This document shows positions 26,555-35,669 of a DNA stretch of 64,000 nt, in pieces (the first letter of the stretch is position 1; every line of letters begins with the position of its first letter). The stretch comes from an uncultured bacterium. Its GTDB lineage: Bacteria; Myxococcota_A; Bradymonadia; UBA7976; VGTA01. Made by a program: the position numbers and the translations under genes. The stretch is from positions 62,001 through 126,000 of the forward strand of contig CALSSE010000005.1 in NCBI GenBank assembly GCA_943788935.1, written 5' to 3'. The notes below the pieces were generated by a model that saw only the letters and a program-made list of their open reading frames with translations, was not told the DNA's origin and searched no databases.

Positions 26555-29077
26555 TTAATGAGAAGCGCTGAGTGGAGTCTTTGACCACTGATGTACGACC
26601 TCTTTGACTTCTTGTTTCGCTCTCTCCTCAACCTCGGGATTAAGTTCTCTTGAAATCTCGTCCCACGCTGATGACTCCAAACCTTTGGCACGCTCTTGAG
26701 AAAGACCATTGACCTCATCAACCCAAGCATTCGACATCGCTAGAGCGGCTGCGCTCGCCTCACGGTCTCCCCGTTGATTATAGAGGAGCGCTAGCTGACG
26801 ATAGACTCTGATTAATCGCAACCGATCTCTAGCACCGGTCGCCACCCTCACTGAGAGCTCCATACCGAGACGAGCTTCTGAGAGAGTGAGCAGCTCTGAC
26901 CGAGATGCATCCTCCTCGGTATTACCCCACAAAACGATGAATGTTCGGAGATCTTGAAGAGCGAGCCACTGACCGACCTCTCGGTTCTGCTGAGTAGAGA
27001 TGATCGCCTCTGTCAACACTTGACTCGGGTCATCTCCTTCATCTAACGCCTCGACGCTCGCGGAGAGCACTCTCTTTATCAGACGCTCATCATCTGTCAT
27101 TTTAGAGAGATACTGTCGCGTCTTCTCCCACTCTCCTAGATAGATAGCACTGCTCGCCATCTCTAAATAAAGTGCAGAAATCGCTTCGGTTATCTTATTC
27201 TCTGAACCAGGCTCCAAAGTCTGCCAACGCTCTAGGGCTGAGCGATGGTCTCCACTGGCGGCGTGTACTTGTCCTTCTCTAAAACGACTCCGCCAAGTCT
27301 CTTGAGGACTAGACAATGAGTGGGCGACTCGCTCCGATTCACGGAGCTTGGTCAATGCGCCACTTAGATCTCCGGCGAGGAGATTGACCTCAGCGAGTAG
27401 CCTCGCCGCGCTCGTCGCCTCTTGTGCCTGTCGAGTGGCATGTGAGAGGCTCAAGGCGACCTCAAGCGAGGCTTCTGCGAGCTCACAGCGCCCATCTTGG
27501 AGGGCGATTTTACCTAAGAGATGAGAGAGACGAGCGGCGAGATGGGGGTCACGGAGTCTCTCAGCGCTCGCTGCGCCCAACTGTAATGCTCTTAAGGTCT
27601 CTTCCCAGTGTCCAGCTGTCGGCCCTATCTGTGCCCAATCAAAAGCTAAGCCACACAAGGCGCTTAGGCAGAAAGGACGCGGCTGATCCTGAGTGAGGAT
27701 AGGTTGTATCGCTAACATCGCCCTTTGAGCATGATTGGGCGATATAATGGGTTCAACCATGCCTAAATATCCATCACGACCGCGAAGCCTAGAGAGCCGC
27801 TGTAATGAGCTTTGTAAAGTCCAACGATAGCGTTCACTAGGGTGATAGATGGCCTCTATAGCCTCGATGAGTGTCTTAGCGCATTGGTGAGCTCTTCGGC
27901 CTCCATCAATGAGACCGGCGCGCCAAAAGGTCGCAGAAGGGGGCGCGAAGATCCCTCCACCATGTGGACAGTCATCGACCTCCACCCATCCACCGCTGCG
28001 CAAAAGGTCTCGAAGTGGCTCTTCTGCACTCCCCGTCGCTCGCATCAACACTCGAATCGGCGTGAGGGGACCAAGGAGAGTCGCGAAAGCATCTAGATCA
28101 CTAATCTGATATTCTTGGGCTTCATGTTGAGTCCTCTCTACGATCGTTAACAAGCGCAGATGGTCAACACGGGTGAGATATGGCTCTTCTGCGGTGAGCC
28201 AAGAGGGACGCTGAAAACGCTTAAGACTCGTAGTGAATGCCTCCTCCCACTTTTGCTCTAGATCAAGCTCAAAAACGGTATCAAGTGCGCCATAGAGCTG
28301 CCCCTGATCTCTCTCTTTAGAGTCTTGCTCGCTCCAAACGAGGAGTCCTCGTTGATCGCTCCGCTGAGTTAACCACGCGCTCACTGCCCATCGAGACATC
28401 CTCCTCTGGTTCTGAAAGTCATCTAACAGGGCTACCGCTGGTCCGGTATCACTCTCTAATGTCTCGAAGTTGAGCCATGCAGGCTGTAACTGACGATCGA
28501 GTAACCAGCGCCTTGCAAAAGCGAGATGAGCGCTCTTCCCCATGCCTCTTAACCGAACACCGATCACTTGAGGCCCACTCTCCTCTAAAAAGAGCTGATG
28601 CGCTTGATCAAGTATAGAAGATAAGCCTAACTCACACCAAACAGAGAGCTTAACTGAGGGGATGTTGACCCAATGGGACTCTCCGTGGAGCGGACTGCTC
28701 TCGCTCAGGACCTCACTCCAGTCTCGCCATAGAGAGGCGAGCTCATACTCACTCACCTCTCCCCATGGCGATTGAGCCAAATAACCCGCAGTCAATGAAG
28801 AGATTACCCGCTGATGTGCAAGAGATGAACCGCCTAAGGCTTCTTTAATATCCTCTTCATCGACTGTGCTGAGTCCTCGGGCGAGAGCCTCTTCTTCGCT
28901 GACCCTCTCCACTTGGTCGAGCAGAGTATTCAAGCTCAGCATTAAGAGTCGCTTTAGCCTATACTGAGTATCACTCAAGCTCTCTTTATCGAGCTTAAGT
29001 TGGTCGATCACTGCTCCCTTTAACACAATCTCAAAGGGGAAGTTTGATACTGATTCTCTGTTATCGGATGAACTCAT
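26555..29077 (-). CDS. STAND-like ATPase with TPR-type repeats and histone-fold-like N-terminus
   Basis: 840 residues from the ATG at 29077 (GGAG six bases upstream). Residues about 15-85 form a short-long-short helix pattern ending in LSTVDEEDIKEAL, which resembles the loop-2/helix-3 end of a histone fold. Near residue 175 GVRLRGMGKSAHLAF is a Walker-A-like loop and PAVALLDDF a Walker-B-like strand, suggesting a STAND or AAA-type NTPase. From about 440 to 800 the protein is alpha-helical with TPR-like pairs. No signal peptide, so cytoplasmic. The function is unknown; a signal-sensing or scaffold role is inferred. It lies about 100 bp after larC on the same strand. Confidence 0.65.
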   Translation of the reverse strand: MSSSDNRESVSNFPFEIVLKGAVIDQLKLDKESLSDTQYRLKRLLMLSLNTLLDQVERVSEEEALARGLSTVDEEDIKEALGGSSLAHQRVISSLTAGYLAQSPWGEVSEYELASLWRDWSEVLSESSPLHGESHWVNIPSVKLSVWCELGLSSILDQAHQLFLEESGPQVIGVRLRGMGKSAHLAFARRWLLDRQLQPAWLNFETLESDTGPAVALLDDFQNQRRMSRWAVSAWLTQRSDQRGLLVWSEQDSKERDQGQLYGALDTVFELDLEQKWEEAFTTSLKRFQRPSWLTAEEPYLTRVDHLRLLTIVERTQHEAQEYQISDLDAFATLLGPLTPIRVLMRATGSAEEPLRDLLRSGGWVEVDDCPHGGGIFAPPSATFWRAGLIDGGRRAHQCAKTLIEAIEAIYHPSERYRWTLQSSLQRLSRLRGRDGYLGMVEPIISPNHAQRAMLAIQPILTQDQPRPFCLSALCGLAFDWAQIGPTAGHWEETLRALQLGAASAERLRDPHLAARLSHLLGKIALQDGRCELAEASLEVALSLSHATRQAQEATSAARLLAEVNLLAGDLSGALTKLRESERVAHSLSSPQETWRSRFREGQVHAASGDHRSALERWQTLEPGSENKITEAISALYLEMASSAIYLGEWEKTRQYLSKMTDDERLIKRVLSASVEALDEGDDPSQVLTEAIISTQQNREVGQWLALQDLRTFIVLWGNTEEDASRSELLTLSEARLGMELSVRVATGARDRLRLIRVYRQLALLYNQRGDREASAAALAMSNAWVDEVNGLSQERAKGLESSAWDEISRELNPEVEERAKQEVKEVVHQWSKTPLSASH

Positions 29078-29183
29078 CACTCACTCCTTCATGAGCGATG
29101 AGTCATTTCTAGAGACCTCACCGCTTTGTCTCGGTCTTCCACTATCTCGACCCGAGCTGTCAAGCCTTCGCTGAGTCTAGCCC

Positions 29184-30590
29184 TTAGGTTAGAGATTCTT
29201 TTTGAGCGTCTCTCCACAGAGCCTCTCCTCTATCTTGAAACATCAAACTCGCGGTCATCAATACCTCAGAGTGGAGGCTCATGACAGCGCGGTTTAGCTC
29301 TTTGCTCCGCCGAGAAAGTTGATCAAGCTCTGGCTTAACCCTCCACTGATCGCCCTCCATCTCCCCGCTTAACCTGCTCACCTTGACTTGAATCAAGCCC
29401 CACGGCATCTCAATATCGATAATCCTCCTAGGAAGCACGCTACGCTCAACCTCACGCTTTCTCACGCCAATGGTCTGAGTATGAGTGAAGAGACTCTGCT
29501 CCACCGAGGCGAGATGAGAGACCTCACATAACACACTAAGCGTTGTCGCAGGTCTCCCCTTTTTCATCAATATAGGCGTTATCCATACATCGCTAGCGCC
29601 TGCCTCAAAGAGTCTATTCTGAGCAAGAGCGAGATGCTCAGCGGTCATATCATCAAGATTTGTCTCCAAGAGGATACAGCGCTCAGCGGGTCGGTCATGA
29701 TGATCTCTGCTTAACGTCTTTTCACGCCCATAAAACATAACTCTTAGGAGGTTTGGGCGATCAGGGAGGTCTCTCTGACCCGCCCCAACCCCAACTCCTA
29801 GCAAAGGACTCATGGGCAATGTGTCACTCACCGTATCTGCCCAAGCGCTGATCATAGCCGCGCCTGTCGGTGTCACTAACTCCACCTGATGAGGGCTCGA
29901 TTTACTCTCTATGCCTTCAAGAAGAAAAGCGGTCGCTGGGGCTGGAAGAGGGATGAGCCCATGAGCACATTTAACCCATCCTCGATTGAGAGGGGGTGGA
30001 GCGGAGATGACCTCGGTCACTTTAAGCTGCTCTAAACACCAAGCTACACCGATAATATCAACGATAGAATCGACCATGCCTACCTCATGAAAGTGAACCT
30101 CTGAAGCAGGGACCCCATGTGACCTAGCTTCAGCTTCCCCTAAGCGCTTAAATAATTCAATCGAACGTTGTGTGGTCTCTTCGCTGAGTCCTGCAGAGGT
30201 GATAAGCTCGAGAAGCTCACTGAGAGTCCGCCCATTTATATGGTCATGCGAGTGGTCATGCGAGTGGTCATGAGAGTGGTCATGCGAGTGGTCATGCGAG
30301 TGGTCATGCGAGTGGTCATGCGAGTGGTCATGCGAGTGGTCATGATGATCTTCAACACGCTCCTCACCCCAAGGAGTAAGCACCCTCACCTTAAGTCCTC
30401 TTAGCCCCTGTTTAGTGATCGTTTCTGTTTGGATAGACCATAAGGGCAAGTTGAGACTTGCTAGCGACTCTTCGAGAGCACGCGGGTTGATCTGATCAGT
30501 GAGTTTGAGGTGGTCAGCAAGGTCGAAGAGAGCGCCTAGGAGCATGTCGCCAGCGATCCCGCTGAAGCAATCGATGTATAGTGTCCTCAA
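29184..30590 (-). CDS. larC: LarC, nickel insertion protein for the nickel-pincer cofactor
   Basis: 468 residues in one frame (some lactobacilli split this gene by a programmed frameshift). The N-terminus YIDCFSGIAGDMLLGAL and the later VHFHEVGMVDSIVDIIG and LETNLDDMTAEHLALAQN are typical of LarC, the CTP-dependent enzyme that inserts nickel into the pyridinium dithio-mononucleotide cofactor of lactate racemase and related enzymes. A run of nine HDHS units at residues about 83-118 is a likely nickel-binding store. The start is TTG with GAGGG eight bases upstream. It follows larB by 68 bp. larE and larA are not in the window. Confidence 0.9.
   Translation of the reverse strand: MRTLYIDCFSGIAGDMLLGALFDLADHLKLTDQINPRALEESLASLNLPLWSIQTETITKQGLRGLKVRVLTPWGEERVEDHHDHSHDHSHDHSHDHSHDHSHDHSHDHSHDHSHDHINGRTLSELLELITSAGLSEETTQRSIELFKRLGEAEARSHGVPASEVHFHEVGMVDSIVDIIGVAWCLEQLKVTEVISAPPPLNRGWVKCAHGLIPLPAPATAFLLEGIESKSSPHQVELVTPTGAAMISAWADTVSDTLPMSPLLGVGVGAGQRDLPDRPNLLRVMFYGREKTLSRDHHDRPAERCILLETNLDDMTAEHLALAQNRLFEAGASDVWITPILMKKGRPATTLSVLCEVSHLASVEQSLFTHTQTIGVRKREVERSVLPRRIIDIEMPWGLIQVKVSRLSGEMEGDQWRVKPELDQLSRRSKELNRAVMSLHSEVLMTASLMFQDRGEALWRDAQKESLT
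30239..30346. repeat. 12-bp in-frame tandem repeat encoding HDHS in larC
   Basis: Nine almost perfect copies of a 12-bp unit (GTGGTCATGCGA type on the plus strand) encode the histidine-rich insert. Confidence 0.9.
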
Positions 30591-30658
30591 GATGTGTACC
30601 CTCGCTCTCTGTGATGACCAAAGCTGATCTTTATTCAGCTTTATACTCAGCTTTATAC

Positions 30659-31375
30659 TCAGCGATTAGGTGATCTCAAGCGATTAATCTGCGCAGCGCT
30701 ATATGCAGCCCCAAAGCCATTATCAATATTTACGACCACAACACCCGCCGCGCAGCTATTGACCATACCAAGGAGAGCGGTCACTCCCCCTAAATTCGCC
30801 CCATAGCCAACACTAGTAGGTACCGCGATCACAGGACAATCCACCAAGCCAGCGACCACACTAGATAACGCCCCCTCCATACCAGCACAGACAATGATCA
30901 CCTCTGCAGCTCTAAGGGCCTCTAAATGAGCGAGGAGACGATGCAAGCCAGCAACACCGACATCATTGATCCGTCGTACGCGATGACCCAAAAAATTAAG
31001 GACGCTCAACGCCTCCGCCGCTACCGTTCCATCGCTCGTCCCAGCGGTGAGTATAAGAATGTCACCTCGACCCACATCCACGGCTTTGCTCTCCTCCCAA
31101 GATAAACAGCGAGCTTCTCGATGATAAGAGAGTCTCTCTAGACTAGGGCTCTCTGTGTCGCTCGCAGTCTCCAGAGACCACAGTCTCTCTATCTCTTGCC
31201 ACTGTGTGGGTGTGATCCTAGTAGCCAACGCTCGTCCCTGAACGCTGATCAAGCGTTGCATAATCAACATCACCTCACGTGGAGTCTTACCCTCACCAAA
31301 GATCACCTCTCCTACTCCACGGCGGCGGAGTCGATCAAGATCAAGAGTCGCGAAATCTAAAGACTGATCTGACAT
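30659..31375 (-). CDS. larB: LarB, pyridinium-3,5-biscarboxylic acid mononucleotide synthase
   Basis: 238 residues. The C-terminal PurE-like domain has ILTAGTSDGTVAAEAL, INDVGVAGLHR, IIVCAGMEGALSSVVAGL and VPTSVGYGANLGGVTALLGM, diagnostic of LarB, which carboxylates and hydrolyses nicotinic acid adenine dinucleotide as the first step of nickel-pincer cofactor synthesis. AGGG five bases upstream supports the ATG. It begins 8 bp after the metallopeptidase gene and precedes larC, so the group is probably one operon. A cytoplasmic enzyme, with no unusual residue seen. Confidence 0.93.
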   Translation of the reverse strand: MSDQSLDFATLDLDRLRRRGVGEVIFGEGKTPREVMLIMQRLISVQGRALATRITPTQWQEIERLWSLETASDTESPSLERLSYHREARCLSWEESKAVDVGRGDILILTAGTSDGTVAAEALSVLNFLGHRVRRINDVGVAGLHRLLAHLEALRAAEVIIVCAGMEGALSSVVAGLVDCPVIAVPTSVGYGANLGGVTALLGMVNSCAAGVVVVNIDNGFGAAYSAAQINRLRSPNR

Positions 31376-31383
31376 AGTGTCCC

Positions 31384-33333
31384 TTATTGGCGAACCTCGC
31401 CCATCTCTCGCTGAATATCGGTAAGGTCTAGAGTAGTGATCCCTCCATCACCATCAACATCGAGATGGATAGGGAAATAAGTATCACCGCTCTCGATGTT
31501 AATGCCCACTGAGAAGAGTACATCTAAAGCGTCTTGTCCATCGATCACGCCGTTAAGATCGACGTCCGTCGGTGACTGATTCCTGACTAATCGAGGGGTC
31601 GTGATCTCAGGATCTATAAGCGCTGCGGCTCCCGAATAAGAGACTCTCATCTCCGAAGACCGAGGAGGATATAGTGTCTCTATTTCTCCCTGGGGAGAGA
31701 AAGTCACTATCTCAAGCGCATCTAACCACTCTTGGTCATTGATGATTAGCTCGCTACTCTCATCATCGACCCATCGGGCCGAGACTGAGATCTGATCACG
31801 AAGCGTTCCCGCGAAGTATCGATCTCGATAAGAATCAACACTGAAACTCTCATACCCCGGTTTCGGAGTCATGGAACTAAAACAAGCGAACATATCACGA
31901 CTATCTATAAACAACCCTCGCCATGAGATCACACAGTCGCGGAGTTTCTCAGTAAAATCACTCATCCGATGGTACATTCCGTAGACCAAAGTTGAACCGC
32001 GCAGATACGTTGTTTGAAAATAGTAAGGGTGTTCGATCACTTCAAAACTAGCGACAGGCGCTTCATCTCCCTCAGGGACAGTCAACACGTAGATGAGGTA
32101 GTTAATCCAACGATGACGTCGTCCGTCACCACCTGTCTCTTCAAGAGCTCTCACAGCGCTAAATTCAGCCATCGCCTCAGAGAGCCACGCTTGTCCCCGG
32201 CTCGGATCTGGATGTAGCCGAACCGCATTGAAGAAGTATTGATGCGCGATCTCATGATAAGTGACCGATCGCGGCTCAAAAGTAGGATCTTGAACCTCAA
32301 AACCTTCTATCCAAAAATACCAAGGGAGTAGGATCTGCGCTTGAGGACCAATCGCTGCTCCCGCTCGATCAGAGATAGGATAAACGCCTAATCTAGAATA
32401 AGGGAAAGGACCATAGAGCTCTTCATAAACAGCCACAGCCTCCTCAACGGCGCTCAAAATCACGCCGTTATTGACTGCTCCAAAAGAACTTGGTGGGTCG
32501 AAGACTTCAATCAACTCATCATAGCGCTGTGGATATTGTCCTCCAACGGCATAGACCGAGAGGTAGCTGTCAATTTCTGTCTGATAGACCCAATCGCCAG
32601 CTTCTCCCGGTGAAGGACGAGCGATCAACGCTCCTATACCGCCCGGATTGATTGAGCCATCACCACTTATCGTGGTGGTGAGGATATAACTGTCAAAAAT
32701 TGACCCCTCGACATTAAAGAGTTGATAATTCGAAGTAAGTAGGTGGGCGAGTGGTCGATCAATCACCCGACTAGGCGGGCCCTCGTTACTAAAGTCCATC
32801 GCTGTACTGTAGCGTATTCTAGCGGTCTCGCTAGCCTCTAATGACTCGGGTAAGAGGACACTAAAAGTGCCATTGACAAAACTCCTAGTGCTCACTGGAC
32901 TCCAGGACTCTCCATCCCGTGAGAACTCAAAAGAGAGCTCGTTCTCATCAGCCCCCCTCATAAACAGTGATAGTTGATCAACACCACTCACTTGGGCGAT
33001 AAAAGTCAGCTCTACGCTCCCTCTTGGGGGGAGTGTGTCCGCTCCCACGAACCGTATATGTTGCTCGATTAAATTAACGGTCTCAAATTGCTCACCCTCA
33101 GGCTTTTGGAGCGCACGAGGAGGTGGAGCGACGGAGCGCAATAGTCTCGCTTCTCCCGAGAGTAGCTCTAGACGATGTGAGCCCGGCTGAGCGAGTGATG
33201 GTTGAGCGAGTGATGGTTGAGCGAGTGATGGTTGAGCGAGTGATGGTTGAGTCATGGCCCCTATCGTCAAGAGGAAGCGGCAGAACACCCATAGAGAGTT
33301 CTCTGAACGAGTTCCCGATTGAATAACGCTCAT
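31384..33333 (-). CDS. secreted M1-like (gluzincin) metallopeptidase with dockerin-like C-terminus
   Basis: 649 residues. The signal region (WVFCRFLLTIGAM) is followed by four PSLAQ repeats that make several possible signal-peptidase sites. The catalytic motif is YHEIAHQYFF with the third zinc ligand in WLSEAMAEFSA, a HExxH-x18-E gluzincin arrangement of the M1 aminopeptidase type. The last 60 residues (DVDLNGVIDGQDALDVLF and LDVDGDGGITTLDLTDI) are two calcium-loop motifs like a dockerin type I module. The ATG overlaps the stop of the upstream TIG lipoprotein by 4 bp, so translation is coupled. Probably an extracellular or periplasmic protease. Confidence 0.8.
   Translation of the reverse strand: MSVIQSGTRSENSLWVFCRFLLTIGAMTQPSLAQPSLAQPSLAQPSLAQPGSHRLELLSGEARLLRSVAPPPRALQKPEGEQFETVNLIEQHIRFVGADTLPPRGSVELTFIAQVSGVDQLSLFMRGADENELSFEFSRDGESWSPVSTRSFVNGTFSVLLPESLEASETARIRYSTAMDFSNEGPPSRVIDRPLAHLLTSNYQLFNVEGSIFDSYILTTTISGDGSINPGGIGALIARPSPGEAGDWVYQTEIDSYLSVYAVGGQYPQRYDELIEVFDPPSSFGAVNNGVILSAVEEAVAVYEELYGPFPYSRLGVYPISDRAGAAIGPQAQILLPWYFWIEGFEVQDPTFEPRSVTYHEIAHQYFFNAVRLHPDPSRGQAWLSEAMAEFSAVRALEETGGDGRRHRWINYLIYVLTVPEGDEAPVASFEVIEHPYYFQTTYLRGSTLVYGMYHRMSDFTEKLRDCVISWRGLFIDSRDMFACFSSMTPKPGYESFSVDSYRDRYFAGTLRDQISVSARWVDDESSELIINDQEWLDALEIVTFSPQGEIETLYPPRSSEMRVSYSGAAALIDPEITTPRLVRNQSPTDVDLNGVIDGQDALDVLFSVGINIESGDTYFPIHLDVDGDGGITTLDLTDIQREMGEVRQ
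33185..33250. repeat. 15-bp in-frame tandem repeat encoding PSLAQ (4 units)
   Basis: Four near-perfect units at the end of the signal peptide of the metallopeptidase (minus strand). Confidence 0.85.
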
Positions 33334-34304
33334 GGGTTCACCCCGCTAAAACTCAAGACTCCTCCGCTCCATACTCCGTTAAGTCTCTGATTCTTCACGC
33401 CACGCAATGTCGCGGTACGGGAAGGGATCGTCAGTCTAATCGGAGATAAATCTAAGGGATCACGGAGGGTAAAGCGCAACGTAACTAAGGTATATTCACT
33501 AGACTCAGAGTCAATACGCAGCTTCCCATGATACCAAAAGACTCGGCCTTCAATCGACCCTGTAACCGCTGAGGCGTCGGTTCCCGGAGAGAGAGTCATA
33601 CGAATAAATTCGAGACGATCAGTGGGATATTGAAGATGAGACGCCGCGCCCCATAAAGGAGTCTCAGACCACCCTATTTGAGGGTCGGTGAAGCTAGGGT
33701 TACGTGCGATCAAAGAGACCCACAGCTCGGGAGTCTCTTGATCATCACGCCGCTCAGCTTCAATGACCACTGTCGCTTCAGGGTTATCTAGCTCTACAGA
33801 GAGAGCGCTCCCGATCATCTGATCTTCGAGCGGGCGAAAGTCTATCTCTTGGTCAGCTCTGCCCATGTCTCTATTTAGAGGGGATAAATCGAGTCGTGAG
33901 CTGGGCCTCTCTCCTCCCTCTCCTGCGATATATATGGGGAACCCTGGACTATGTAGATCATTGCGACTGACCACGAGGAGTCTCTCACCAGTAGGGACAT
34001 CAAGAGGTAAAGTAGCAGAAATCGACTGCTCTCTCCATGAAGAGACCACCAGAGATCTACCGCCGACAGAGAGCTGACTCCTCTCCTCACCAAACCCCCT
34101 ACCCTCTACTGTGATCTCTCCCCCTGGCTCTAGATCCGCAGGGCTGACCTTAACTACTATAAAAGGAGGCGCATTGCGCTCTACACAGCCACAACTAAAG
34201 CCGATACTCAGCGCGACAGCTAGCGTCATGTAAACGCCTAATCGATGGAGCAGTCTTAGCTGAAAACGAAGACGTTGATACGTCATGTATAGCATCGAGG
34301 TCAC
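33330..34304 (-). CDS. IPT/TIG-domain lipoprotein of unknown function
   Basis: 324 residues. The lipobox region is GFSCGC (about residue 40). Residues about 48-130 form an IPT/TIG-like immunoglobulin fold (PADLEPGGEITVEGRGFGEE and ATLPLDVPTGERLLVVS). The rest is beta-rich, with no enzymatic motif seen. It overlaps the metallopeptidase start by 4 bp (ATGA), so the two products probably work together at the cell surface or in the periplasm. The N-terminal region before the lipobox is unusually long for a signal peptide, so the true start may be an internal ATG such as the one at residue 4 or 7. Confidence 0.6.
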   Translation of the reverse strand: MTSMLYMTYQRLRFQLRLLHRLGVYMTLAVALSIGFSCGCVERNAPPFIVVKVSPADLEPGGEITVEGRGFGEERSQLSVGGRSLVVSSWREQSISATLPLDVPTGERLLVVSRNDLHSPGFPIYIAGEGGERPSSRLDLSPLNRDMGRADQEIDFRPLEDQMIGSALSVELDNPEATVVIEAERRDDQETPELWVSLIARNPSFTDPQIGWSETPLWGAASHLQYPTDRLEFIRMTLSPGTDASAVTGSIEGRVFWYHGKLRIDSESSEYTLVTLRFTLRDPLDLSPIRLTIPSRTATLRGVKNQRLNGVWSGGVLSFSGVNP

Positions 34305-34422
34305 CTACCATGTAGCGTGATATAGGAGAAGAGGAATAGATCATCTAGACATTCACTTGAGGTCATAAAAACTTCAGAAGTCTAGGTCTCTGAGCTTAGC
34401 ATGAAGTGACCCTCTGTTTCAC

Positions 34423-35646
34423 TCATTTCTCATCTCTAGAACTCTCGAACGACCAATCTACGGTTAGAATCGATCTCTGTTCTCCCTCACCAATCCACCA
34501 TGAAGGATTGGGGGCGCCAGGGTATAGAGGATCGGCATAAGGAGAATTGAGATATGGTCGTAGGACTCCCCCAGAGCTATAGGCGAGATCAATGACCGAG
34601 GGGAGGCCTCTTGATGACGAACGCCACCGTCCCCATTTCCGAGGCTCACTATCACCTGAAAAGAGGGCTGAGTATTTATGTAGACCTTCTAATGAATAGC
34701 GCTGAAATCGATAAGCGACTTCAGGATGAGGTTCACTATTTGGTGGGTTAGCTCGCCAATCACCGACCATCACCCATGGAGATCGAAACCGCTCAATCAG
34801 TGGAGAACGATTAAGGCTCTGTAAGGCCAATGCACCGGCTTGATGCCTCTGGCGAGCATCAGGAAAACTCAGGTTGATGACTTGCCGAGTCAAGTCAGTC
34901 CCCGCGACAGTGACAGCGAGCGCGGCAGTTTGTGGATAAAATAAACGCTGAGGCCAACGACCGGGTCTCGCCGGGAGTCCCCAACGCTCAGCGCTTACCT
35001 CTATGTCACTTCTCAATCCGATCACAGCTGTCCATAACCCGTGGTCATAAGGAGACTGAGAGCCTAAGAGCGCCTCGTATAATGAAGAGGGCTCACTCCC
35101 CAAGGCTCGACTCAGTAAGTTAATCCATGAAGGAGTCTCCCACTGTGGAGCATAAGCCCAGCAGCCCCCATGCTCAATAAGGACTCTCTTCAATGGATGA
35201 ATCATCTCTCGTGACACGCCCTGCAAGTTGACCACGACCATAGCGATCTCTTCTGAACCGAGCCGCTCTCCGCTCAATGGTCGCTCTCGGTGACGGCCCC
35301 CATTGATCGCCCGACTGATCTCTGTCTTTAGATAAAAGAGAGTGGTCTTGAGATCTTCGGATTCAATAAGAGCACCGTTCATCAGCGGACTAAAATCCCA
35401 AGACATGAGCCGGAGAGTATTGTCAAGGGAGTGTGTCTCCCCTTGCTCAAGTGGCCTCGCCTGCAAAAGATGCTCGAAACTGGATCGATGTATACAGTGG
35501 ACAGCGAGGCGATCGATGGGATCAGGACGGTAGGCGAATACATTGAAGAGCTGCTGAATAATAAAGCACAGCGAGAGCAGAATGAGGCCTCGTTGATGAA
35601 ACGATCTCCTCGGTAAATCTCGACGCTGTCCCATGGCATTCACCAC
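34423..35646 (-). CDS. degenerate endonuclease/exonuclease/phosphatase-like protein
   Basis: 407 residues from a GTG start with AAGG six bases upstream. A hydrophobic segment near residues 18-38 (LILLSLCFIIQQLFNVFAY) suggests a membrane anchor or signal. LRLMSWDFSPL, WVMVGDWRANPP, GLPSVIDLAYSS and a final LTVDW segment match the order of motifs in the EEP fold (NxN, GDFN, SxxDH), but several catalytic residues differ (GDW for GDFN and no clear final SDH), so activity is doubtful. It precedes the TIG lipoprotein by 118 bp on the same strand. Medium-low confidence in the fold. Confidence 0.5.
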   Translation of the reverse strand: MVNAMGQRRDLPRRSFHQRGLILLSLCFIIQQLFNVFAYRPDPIDRLAVHCIHRSSFEHLLQARPLEQGETHSLDNTLRLMSWDFSPLMNGALIESEDLKTTLFYLKTEISRAINGGRHRERPLSGERLGSEEIAMVVVNLQGVSREMIHPLKRVLIEHGGCWAYAPQWETPSWINLLSRALGSEPSSLYEALLGSQSPYDHGLWTAVIGLRSDIEVSAERWGLPARPGRWPQRLFYPQTAALAVTVAGTDLTRQVINLSFPDARQRHQAGALALQSLNRSPLIERFRSPWVMVGDWRANPPNSEPHPEVAYRFQRYSLEGLHKYSALFSGDSEPRKWGRWRSSSRGLPSVIDLAYSSGGVLRPYLNSPYADPLYPGAPNPSWWIGEGEQRSILTVDWSFESSRDEK

Positions 35647-35669
35647 TGTCGCCTTGATATCACCGTGTC

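Noticed and set aside
30239..30346. 12-bp direct repeat array considered as a CRISPR-like or satellite array
   Set aside because: There are no unique spacers; units are contiguous, in frame and encode HDHS within larC.
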